Of a DNA stretch of 25,617 nucleotides, positions 10,033 to 18,190 are shown piece by piece. The position numbers were made by a program, and so were the translations under genes. This DNA comes from Chara braunii (taxonomy: Eukaryota > Streptophyta > Charophyceae > Charales > Characeae), in contig BFEA01000024.1 in NCBI GenBank assembly GCA_003427395.1, forward strand, positions 807,067-832,683. The letters are read 5' to 3'. Each line of letters begins with the position of its first letter. Position 1 is the stretch's first letter. A model generated the notes under the pieces. It did no database searches, was not told the DNA's origin, and worked only from the letters and a program-made list of their open reading frames with translations.

Positions 10033-10925
10033 CGACTGACAACTTGCATACTAGAAGCTCGTTGTCTTTGATGCTGGTATAACACTTCCAAGCTTCATTT
10101 TCACAATGTTTTTTTCATTAAGGAGTTGTAATGCATGACATTGTTCAACTATGGTTTTACCATTTCTTTCTTTTATTCTTACGAGTTTGAGTTCAATGTG
10201 ACAAGTTCACTACCTATCTTGGATGAGACGCAAACTTTGTGCTATTTGTCACAAGCTCAATTCATCTCTTTGTGTCTACATTTTTTGTCCAGATGGGTCT
10301 TTGATTTCCCACAGACCGAAACTGATTTGCATTGAACTTCATATTTCAAACTCTTACGCAAGAGAACATAAAATACGGATATAATTGACATTACATAATA
10401 TTCAAACCTGTTGACAATGTACTATGACAAAGTGATATGTCATTGATATTACATAATATTCGAACTTGTCGACAATGTGTAATATAACAAAGTGGTACTA
10501 TGTGGATGCAAGTATGAATTCCATAATTATGTGAGTGTGCGATTCATTATGCAAAGATCACCAACTTAAAGCTTTCTGCGTGTACATCTATTCAGATTCC
10601 TTGTGACTGCCTACATTACGTACAACCAACAACTTTGCATTCATATATGAAACTCTTATGTGTGACAAATTAAACTGTGGATTCCATCGACAATATAACA
10701 AAATTTAAAGTTTTTGTATAATATAACTGAACTCATGGCAAAAGAAGGATGCAATGTCATGTCTAAATTAACTCATTATTACAATTGAAAATGAAAATGT
10801 TGTCAGTGACAACCAGAAACTATTATCATCCAACATATGTCAATTTTTCAAATTGTCGGTAAACGTCTTATACTTTGACTAGTCTTATTGTTGAAGCACT
10901 TAAACATAATGACAATAAATAAAAT
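10033..10925. other. AT-rich non-coding DNA
   Basis: AT-rich sequence with no convincing ORF. A short near-duplicate, GACATTACATAATATTC-type text followed by GACAATGT, recurs at about 10387 and 10446. It may be the non-coding flank of the element that carried the Ulp1 relic; no terminal inverted repeat was recognised. Confidence 0.4.
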
Positions 10926-11335
10926 TTAATATATCCAACAAGCTTAGGATAAAATGACACCTTGCTCATCACAATTATAAACAAGTTTGGATCTCAGCAC
11001 ACATCCAAACAACCGTCTCGGGCGAGAGGATGGGCGTGCCTATCATTTTCTAAACAAGTTCGGATCTCATCAAACATCAAAACAACCGTCTCGGACGAGA
11101 GGATGGGTATGTCTATGTTACTTAGGAATAACCTGAAGAAATATATCCAACAAGGATACAATGACACCTTGCTCATCACATTTATAAACAAGTATGGATC
11201 TCAACACACATCCAAACAACTGTCTCAGGGGAGAGGATGAGTGTCTATCATTACAATTCTAAACAAGTCCGGATCTCATTAAACATCCAAACAACCGCCT
11301 CGGTCGAGAGGATGGGCATACCTACATTACTTAGG
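10926..11335. repeat. Higher-order tandem repeat, two ~210-bp units each with two ~75-bp subunits
   Basis: The outer unit begins with ATATCCAACAAG near 10930 and again near 11144, followed by ACACCTTGCTCATCAC. Within each outer unit a ~75-bp motif occurs twice: AACAAG-T-YGGATCTCA, AACATC-AAACAAC, then CCGTCTCGG-CGAGAGGATGGG. There are four motif copies, near 10980, 11052, 11185 and 11261. The CTCGG/CGAGAGG part of each copy can form a small GC-rich stem. ORFs here repeat the same peptide and are not independent genes. Confidence 0.85.
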
Positions 11336-12025
11336 CTGCAGCCTAAATTGAATTTGTGAAAACGAGGACACAATGTCTTATTTTAACGAATAACATGTTT
11401 TATGACTCTTGCTATTAATACATGGGCTTCCAGTAGAGCGATCAAGGGTTGTCCCCCCTTGCTCAGGAGGGTACATGTATTTTCTTGAGATAATGGGTTC
11501 ATGCCACTTCATGGCTGAAATATCCCAGGATGTACAACGTAACCCCTCATGGGATATCTGGTGTACTGGTGATGGCGCCATCTCTGCGCCGATCACCTCA
11601 CATACACATATCCATGAGGCTCGATGCATTCATCCCAGTAGGTTTAATATAGACGGGCTCTCTATCGATCTATTCAGGATAGTGGACGTGTAACCCTCTC
11701 CCCATGACAATACGTAGGATATACACATGTGTATATATATGTATAGAGATATATATCTTCCCTCATCTATTTCTTCCGGACTTACGTAATTTGCCGACCC
11801 ACCCCTCACCCCCTTGGGTTCATTCCCTCTTTGTTTATTTCTTCTCCTTGGGTTGTTTCTTGCTTTTGTTATTATTATTACTATTATTACTATTTTTACA
11901 TTTTATTTTTAATTCATTCCCCCTTTGAGCATGTATGATACTTTCTCAATATACATACCCACGACTTGGACAAGTAAATCAACGAGTTGCACTTTTCTTG
12001 TGCGAACATGTACGCCAACATACAT

Positions 12026-12028
<3 letters not shown>
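11336..12028. other. Anonymous DNA with TTA-type microsatellite
   Basis: 11400-11700 has mixed composition without a recognised gene. 11725-11760 is TA-rich. 11867-11895 is an imperfect (TTA)n/(CTATTA)n run. No promoter or RNA gene could be supported. Confidence 0.4.

Positions 12029-12061
<33 letters not shown>
12029..12061. repeat. (CA)n microsatellite
   Basis: Uninterrupted CA dinucleotides, about 15 units, with a short degenerate lead-in. Confidence 0.95.
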
Positions 12062-12064
<3 letters not shown>

Positions 12065-12503
12065 AATTTTATGTTTGTCTGTTTTCCTCTTGTTGTTTGT
12101 TCTCCCTCTGTTTTTTTTTTAAGTACTTTCACTTACCCAAACTGAGCACCCTTAAGTAGTGCCAAACAGTAAGTGGTTCCTCGTTTGGAGTGCCAACTGC
12201 ACTCTTAGAGGGGTCGCTCGGTTCGGGATGTCTGTGTTGCCTATGGGTGATGACGGATGCTCGTCGGAGTGACTCCCTGGCTTAGTGGGTGGTGGGAACC
12301 AACAGTCTGTGGGGTTCAACCGTGATATGAGTAGGTCATGTGTTGCTTTGCTCCGTGTTGGATGTGTGGACGGCCTCGTCTGCGCTCCACCACTGCTCTG
12401 CTGCCTGTCCCGCTTGCTTCGCATGTGGTTCTTTGCAGGTTGATGTGTTCGCTGTGGGGTGTGGCTGTGTGGTTGGTGTTGCCTTGCGCTTCGCTGCTTC
12501 GTT

Positions 12504-12951
12504 GCCTTACTGCCCTTCCACTGGTCGTGCCTTCCGTGTTTGCTGCTTGCGGGCCTTGTTGGTTGGTTGCCTTGTTGCGGGTGCCTTGTGCTTCGCGCTC
12601 CACGGTTGCCGAGTTGCTGGTTTGTTCGCCCTGTCGTCCCTTGTAGTATGGCTGCCTTGCTTGTGTTGCCTTTTGCTTCACAACATGGTTGCCGCACTGC
12701 TTGTCTTGCGTGCCATGTCGTTCCTTGCAGTCGTTTTTGGCGTTGTGCGGCCGTGTTGCCTCTACTATGTTGCCTGGTGCTCCACAGGGTTGCTGCCCGC
12801 TGCTATGTTCTGCATGGAGACAGTCTGCCCTCAACAAGGGTCAAAGGGTTCATGACCCAAACCATCAAATACGGAGATTCCGCAGATTGTTGAGGTTTCA
12901 ACCTCCTGATGAGTCGGTGCAACTCCGGCGAAACAATCTTGTTATCATCGC
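12504..12951 (+). repeat. Ribozyme-bearing tandem unit, copy 1
   Basis: This ~448-bp unit starts at GCCTTACTGCCCTTCCACTG and ends after TTGTTATCATCG. It is followed directly by a second copy. The body is rich in GTTGCC and TGCTTG words, with a plus-strand T/G bias. Near its 3' end come a stem GGGTCA/TGACCC (12838-12858) and then the hammerhead motif. Cys/Leu-rich ORFs through it occur in all three plus frames and follow the base composition, so I treat the unit as non-coding. The unit agrees with copy 2 along nearly its whole length, with a deletion of about 15 bp between them. It could be one arm of a retrozyme-like retroelement or a satellite monomer. Confidence 0.88.
12884..12939 (+). ncRNA. 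Hammerhead ribozyme, type III topology, core intact
   Basis: All invariant core positions are present: CUGAUGA at 12906-12912, GAA at 12930-12932, and the A-U pair A12933/U12890 beside the predicted cleavage nucleotide U12891. Stem III (open end) pairs 12884-12890 with 12933-12939, 7 bp. Stem I pairs 12892-12896 with 12901-12905, 5 bp with a UUCA loop. Stem II pairs 12913-12917 with 12925-12929, including one G-U pair, with loop UGCAACU. Self-cleavage is predicted between 12891 and 12892. Natural hammerheads usually have C at the cleavage position; U is permitted but often slower. Type III hammerheads occur in plant viroid-like RNAs and plant retrozymes. Activity is inferred from sequence only. 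Confidence 0.87.
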
Positions 12952-13382
12952 TGCCTTACTACCCTTCCACTGGTCGTGCCTTCCGTGTTTACTGCTTGCG
13001 GGCCTTGTTGGTTGGTTGCCTTGTTGTGGGTGCCTTGTGCTTCGCTCCACGGTCACCGAGTTGCTGGTCTGCTCGCCCTGTCGTCCCTTGCAGTATGGCT
13101 GCCTTGCTTGTGTTGCCTTGTGCTTCATGACATGGTTGCCAAGCTGCTTATCCTGCGTGCCATGTCGTTCCTTGCAATCGTTTTTGGCGTTGTGCAGCCG
13201 TGTTGCCTCAACTGTGTTGCCTGGTGCTCCACAGGTTGCTGCCCGCTGGGGACACTCTGCCCTCAAGAAGGGTCAAAGGGTTCATGACCCAAACCATCAA
13301 ATACGGAGATTCCGCAGATTGGCGAGGGTTCAGCCTCCTGATGAGTCGGTGCAACTCCGACGGAATAATCTTGTCATCATCG
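12952..13382 (+). repeat. Ribozyme-bearing tandem unit, copy 2
   Basis: The second head-to-tail copy runs from the CTGCCTTACTACCCTTCCACTG start to the CATCATCG end, about 431 bp. Differences from copy 1 are mostly single substitutions plus a few short deletions, for example in the GCTCCACAGG-TTGCTGCCCGCTG segment. The sequence after 13382 (T-rich, CGATTTTTTATTTTTTTCGG) does not resume a third unit, so the array ends here. Confidence 0.88.
13316..13371 (+). pseudogene. Degenerate second hammerhead ribozyme
   Basis: This is the copy-2 equivalent of the ribozyme at 12884-12939. CUGAUGA (13338-13344) is intact. Stem II (13345-13349/13357-13361) is now fully Watson-Crick because the G-U pair of copy 1 became A-U. 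Two core positions are changed: the second nucleotide of the GAA core is G (13363), and the nucleotide pairing with A15.1 is G (13322) instead of U. The cleavage nucleotide is C (13323). Stem I keeps 4 bp (13324-13327/13334-13337). Those core changes would be expected to abolish or strongly reduce cleavage. Confidence 0.8.
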
Positions 13383-13961
13383 ATTTTTTATTTTTTTCGG
13401 TCTTCGCTGTTTTTTTTTGCTTTGCCTGCTTTGTGTGTTTGAGTGATGTCTGCCCTCCCGCCTCCTTCGTGCTCTCCAGCCATTGACTTTTGCTGCTGCC
13501 TATTGTCTTATGCTTGGGGTATCTTTCTGTACTTGCACTTTTCTTTTGTCTTTCCTTGTTTTGTGCATTTTTTGTATGGTCTGCCCTCCCACCTCCCTCA
13601 TGCCCCCCAATCCTTGTGCCTTTCTGCAGTATGTTGTCGTTGCCTCCTTGCCTTCTCCCTTATCGTGCTTCTTTTCCTCGTCTTGTGGTGTATGTTTGAT
13701 AGTGTGTGTTCCAGTTCGCCTGCAAAAGTGCCGTGGGAGTATGGATGGTCGTGTTGTCCGGTATAATCATTCCCCATCTTACAGTATAGGTTTGGTCTGC
13801 ACCACGCCTACAAGTTTTTGTTCCCACCTCCGAGTACCGGATGCGTCTGCACCATGCCTACAAGTTTTCAGTCTTGAGGTGCACCGATATATTATTTTGG
13901 AGCTTGATTATGATGCGTTTCCTGTATCATACCGCAAAACTGTCATACTAAGCGGGACACA
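13383..13961. other. T-rich DNA with small direct repeats, no supported gene
   Basis: The phrase TCTGCCCTCCCRCCTCC occurs at 13449 and 13580. GTCTGCACCAYGCCTACAAG occurs at 13795 and 13845. Leu/Cys/Phe-rich ORFs occur in all plus frames, as expected from T/C-rich DNA, and I do not support any as a gene. Confidence 0.45.
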
Positions 13962-13971
13962 CACTTTCACA

Positions 13972-14037
<66 letters not shown>
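13962..14037. repeat. (CA)n microsatellite
   Basis: A long CA run, with a short ACACTTTCACACTTTC lead-in and further CA-like text to about 14060. Confidence 0.95.
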
Positions 14038-14041
<4 letters not shown>

Positions 14042-14165
14042 CACACACAACCACACAAGTAGGGCATTGTATATTTCCATGTTCCAGCAGTAGATTCATT
14101 CAATTTTCCTCATCCTATCGATGGAAGTACCATGAGGCCAGTCGCGAGGTTGGAGACTTACCTGT

Positions 14166-14167
<2 letters not shown>

Positions 14168-14236
<69 letters not shown>
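14168..14236. repeat. (CT)n microsatellite abutting an assembly gap
   Basis: An uninterrupted CT run ends where the N stretch begins, so its true length is unknown. Confidence 0.95.
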
Positions 14237-14351
14237 NNNNNNNNNNNNNNNNNNNNNNNNNNNNNNNNNNNNNNNNNNNNNNNNNNNNNNNNNNNNNNNN
14301 NNNNNNNNNNNNNNNNNNNNNNNNNNNNNNNNNNNNNNNNNNNNNNNNNNN
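14237..14351. other. Assembly gap (115 N)
   Basis: Bases are undetermined. CT-type repeats border the gap on both sides, so it is most simply an unresolved microsatellite. ORFs bridging it are meaningless. Confidence 0.99.
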
Positions 14352-14387
14352 TCTCTATCTCTATCTCTCTATCTCTCTATCTATCTA

Positions 14388-14448
<61 letters not shown>
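14352..14448. repeat. (TCTA/TCTC)n plus (CA)n compound microsatellite
   Basis: An imperfect TCTATC/TCTC run to about 14391 is followed by a long CA run. Confidence 0.95.
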
Positions 14449-14744
14449 ACGATACAATAGCATCGTCGCCCGCACGCATCCACCTGGCAGAGAGCTTCGA
14501 CCACGAAGCCAGGCGATGGCGAGACGAGGTAGGGCATGGGCAACGCCTACGTCGGAACGGCCAGCATGTTTGGTCTTTTTTTCTCTTTTTTTAGCTTCCT
14601 CTTTTTTTTTTCTTGCTTCCTTTTTTTTTTGGCGTTTCGTTTTACCGAACCCGCCTTCCGTACGGTTTTCCTTGTTGGTGACATACGTTGGCTACGATCG
14701 CAGGTCCAACGGGGAGGCCGGTAGGGTGTCCGACGGCCTGAAAT

Positions 14745-15746
14745 ATGAAGTCCCAATGGGTCCGGGCGTTTTCACACTACCGCCCTGCCGAAGCGGCACC
14801 GACCCGCGCAAGTGCTGGCGTGTTAACGGGCAAGGCCGCGACCAAGAACTGGGCCAATTACTGGTGGTTTAAAAAGGGGGACCGGGTGGACATCCAGAAT
14901 TGGTGGCCCATTGAGGTCCTTAATGCAGATTATAAGGTCTTATCCAAGATTCTTGTGGTGCGGTTATCATCAATCACCCCTTTTGTGATCCACCACTTCC
15001 AGATTCTCTTTGTGCCTGGGAGGGAGATTTCCACGTCTTTAATGCTAGCCAGACAGGTGCTAGATATGGCTAACATTGCGGGCCATGACGTGGCCCTCGT
15101 CTCTATTGACTTTGAGAAAGCGTACGACAAGGTACGCTGGTCCTGCTTGCTTCAGACGGTCACAGTGGCGGTCGAAATTAATGGCCATACATCACCACCT
15201 TTCCAAGCCACGTGTTCGGTTTGCCAGGGATGCCCCATGTCCCCTGCCTTGTATATCCTATATGTGGAGGTCTTCCATGACATCATTCGCACGGACCCCC
15301 ACATTTCTGGTCTACAACTGTGGGACTGGGAGGTTAGATCTTCATCGTTTGCCGATGATACAGGTGTGATTCTATAGGCGACGGTGGACCAGTTGGCGTC
15401 CCTCAGAAGAATCACTGATACATTTTCGTTGTATGTTGGGGCTCACTTCAACTGGGCCAAGCCATGTGTCATCTTGCCTGCAACGGTGGAGCTTGAGGAC
15501 ACACACAAAATTAAAGTCTTACCAGAGGGTGTGGGGATGAGGTATCTGGGGGTCATGATGGCAACAGAAGGGGTCGAGGAAAGCCAAGTGGATCACCTTA
15601 TTGCCTCGATCATAGGGCGGGCCAAGCGGTGGATGGATCGCACGGTGCCAGGCCTCTTGGGCCGGGCCATTCTCATTAACAACTCTCTGCTGGCAATCAT
15701 GTGTGATGTGGTGGCTATGTATATGCCCACCTGTGCAGGGCCCTAA
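14745..15746 (+). pseudogene. LINE ORF2 fragment: reverse transcriptase domain
   Basis: This is a non-LTR retrotransposon reverse transcriptase, which copies element RNA at a nicked target. Numbered from the ATG at 14745: the KKGDRVDIQNW block is at residues 43-53, NADYKVLSKIL at 60-70, FVPGR near 89-93, motif A DFEKAYD at 122-128 with catalytic D122, the INGHTSPPF block near 145-153, QGCPMSP at 161-167, and the FADD active site at 202-205. Only a few residues separate RWSCLLQ from INGH, where plant LINEs usually have roughly 25-35 more, so an internal in-frame deletion is likely. A TAG at 15375-15377 interrupts the frame, which then continues with the RYLGVMM thumb-region motif to 15746. No N-terminal endonuclease or ORF1 is visible, so the copy is 5'-truncated. 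The true 5' boundary is unclear; LINE similarity is convincing only from about 14870. Confidence 0.9.
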
Positions 15747-16441
15747 GGTCAGCCATTACTTGCTTCTTGTGGCCAGGGGACCCTACTGCACCGACCACCA
15801 TTAGGTGGGCGGTGTGGGGGAAACTTATGCAGGCTAAGTGAGCGGTGGTCTAACAATAAATCGATCCGCATTATCAGGTGAAATCCCTGCAGATGCGCTT
15901 GCTCCTGTGACTCGTCATGGAAGACGATGGCGTAGACTAGAAAGACATGGCTCGGGAGTTCCTGGAAAGCGCAATGCGGGTGGACCTCAGTGTCGTATTT
16001 TATGCCTTATTGCATCCGGACCTGCTATGGAATCTTAGGCAATGGACCCCCTTCCTCACCTCTTAGAGGGCCATACGTCTTAAGTTGGTGGACCAGATAC
16101 TCCCTCAACCATTGTTCGGCAACCCCTTTATTCTTGCAAAGGATGGCGTCTCGTGACAACGTGTGTCGGGAGCGTTTGGCAAGCAATGGCTGAATAAAGG
16201 GGTGCTCTTAGTGCGCCACCTCTGGGATAGGCAGACAAGGACATGGTGGGGTGATAGCAACATAATTGCGGCTCTTCCCCATCAGGTTGCAAGGTCGCAG
16301 CGACTCCATGCTATATGCGAGGCGATTCCACCAGCCTGGCTGCAACGCCTTCATGACGATGACAAGGTGGCGTGGGAGTGGGTGGTATTGCAGGGACTGC
16401 CGGAGCCGATGACGGTCTTCTGGATTTTGAGTGGGAATTGA
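15740..16441 (+). pseudogene. LINE ORF2 fragment: connection region
   Basis: The ORF continues in the next frame after a frameshift near 15740. It shows the LINE-type FLWPGD...IRWAVWGKL block (about 15764-15834), then SLQMRLL (about 15881), MAREFLESAMRVDL (about 15944), and later WLNKGVLLVRHLWD (16187-16228). In-frame stops interrupt it near 15839, 15851, 15857, 15908, 15938, 16061 and 16154; several lie where related proteins have Trp, Arg or Gln codons, as expected from C-to-T or G-to-A decay. After 16441 the similarity to the family becomes hard to follow. Confidence 0.8.
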
Positions 16442-17219
16442 CAAGATGGTTATGAGGCCCTACCGTGGCTTGTGAATGGTGGCACAGAGGGCCTTGGCGA
16501 GCCCCTATCACCGGTGCCTGGAGCCCCCGCCACCTGTCCCATCACGCTGTCGAGCGCATCGGCTCCCGCCTTTTTTGCAAAGGCGAGAGCCCTCCCGGCC
16601 ATGTCACGCAGGAGATAAACAAAACAAAACCAAAGAGAGACAACTTGGGGACGGCGCATAATTAATCCCGCGGACCGTCGAGACGGTCGAGGTCGCGTCG
16701 TCCCTTCGCCGCTCTAGCCGGGTGCGCCAACTGTACATCCTGTTAGCCAGCCGCACTGCTGCCGAGCTGACGTCGTCCTGACCCAGCGGCTTGTGGTCTA
16801 GCCCATGAGCCTTAGCTGCGTACGCGGTACCCCCGCGGCCCTTAAAAAAAAAATAAAGAATAAAAACCCTTCCTAATTTTCTCGCGCCACGGATCTAACC
16901 CCTGACGCGACCACCTTTTTTACCTACTAAAGCCCTGAATTGCGCGTCTTAACAGGCACGCATCAGTCTTTTAGATAGAATAGTCTAGCTTTAGTCTTTC
17001 CATATCCGCGTGTCTCTGCGGTCTCAACAAAGCGAAGCACTTCCAGTTATTGTTGCTACTCTCAGACGTCACAGGCGTCTGAACTAAAGCTCAAAAACTT
17101 TTAGTCCCTCAGTCATAGGTTAGGTCTAAATAAACTTTTGACAACGTCAATCTCATCAGGTCCTTCAATCCAACGGAAGAGTCAGACAGCATCCGACGTT
17201 TAAAATCCCGAGCACATAC
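16442..17219. other. Unexplained segment inside the LINE
   Basis: The LINE reading frame fades after 16441 and is clear again only from about 17220. 16475-16615 still reads as a Pro/Ala-rich linker in the previous frame. 16640-17200 has no recognisable coding content and contains an A-rich tract (16844-16866) and small hairpins such as GACCGTC/ACGGTC near 16674-16690. It may be a decayed LINE linker or a nested insertion ending in the A-tract; I cannot decide between them. Confidence 0.45.
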
Positions 17220-18190
17220 CCTTGTAAGGGTTTCTGCTCCGACAACGCTATCTACTTTGTGGCTGTCCTGCAGGACAGGGGCAGGGGGCGGTCCGTCCCC
17301 GGCAAGCTATATCGCATTGCTACCTCGGCATAGGACCTCGACGTTGATCCGCGAAACTGGCAGATCATGGCCCAGGGCAGCCTTACCCATAGGCAACCTT
17401 TGCATCAGATCACGACCAAGGCCTTGTACCTAGCACAACTACCACCTTATGTTGTGGGAGCCGAGATCAAGGCCGGGTGGGCTAAGTGGGGGTGGATACC
17501 AGGGCTGGGCCTGGATTCCTGGACCTACATGGAATCGGGTGCCTACTGGACAATGTTATTCACATTGCCGGATCAGAGGCAAGCGGGCTTGCTGTGGTTG
17601 TTGCCCCACCGCCCACCTGGCGGTGCTCACACTTGAATGGCTGGCTGCCAGCAGCCAGTATACGAACGCCAAATGTAAGATTTGCCACTCACAAGACGAA
17701 ATGCTCCCACACTTGTCCCTCCATTGCCCATGTGTGGACGCCTTTTTTGGAAGCAGTGGCTGCATCTTGTCTGGCAGCATGACCTGCGTTGTCCTGACTA
17801 ACATCAGCCATGGGTCCTGCTGGGCTCCCTGCTTCGCACGACACTCTCCGGAAGGAACAGGTTAAGGCCCGAGAGGTTCTCAGGGCCGCGGTGGTGTGGG
17901 TAGTGTGGTGTTGCCTCAATGAAGCCGTTAGGGGAGGCCAGCCGTCGGCGGCCAAGATCATGGCTTATTTTCAGGACAGCCTCAAGGTGGCGCTGCAGAC
18001 GGATTTTTATAAGGAACTCAATAAGCTCCCAGCAGATCCGGCAATAGGGGATATGGCGTTTGTACGACTATGGAGCCTGCATCCAGCATCGGTCCGTATT
18101 GACACCGATGGTCGGCGCTTATCGTTCGGCCCAATCCTTAAGCCACCAGTACACGCCGGCCCTGGGTCCGTGTCAGAGGCCGAAAACTGA
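17220..18190 (+). pseudogene. LINE ORF2 fragment: C-terminal region with zf-RVT-like knuckle
   Basis: Three overlapping frames carry the 3' part of ORF2. 17220-17636 includes NAIYFVAVLQDRG and WGWIPGLGLDSW, with one TAG near 17331. 17630-17760 carries CKICHSQDEMLPHLSLHCP, matching the Cys-x2-Cys...His...Cys pattern of the zf-RVT domain found near the C terminus of plant LINE ORF2. From 17810 another frame carries EVLRAAVVWVVWCCLNEAVRGGQPSAAKI and ends at a TGA at 18188-18190. At least two frameshifts separate the pieces, so no full-length product can be made. Confidence 0.82.

Noticed and set aside
12316-13486. Long Cys/Leu-rich (plus) and Gln/Arg-rich (minus) ORFs over the ribozyme repeat
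   Set aside because: Open frames occur in nearly every frame and simply repeat with the tandem DNA; composition explains them, and no domain is seen.
14132-14872. 246-codon ORF across the N gap
   Set aside because: Composed of CT and CA microsatellites and undetermined bases.
17120-17170. Minus-strand CTGATGAG followed by a perfect TTGAC/GTCAA stem
   Set aside because: No GAAA follows the stem, and no stem I or III partner could be found.
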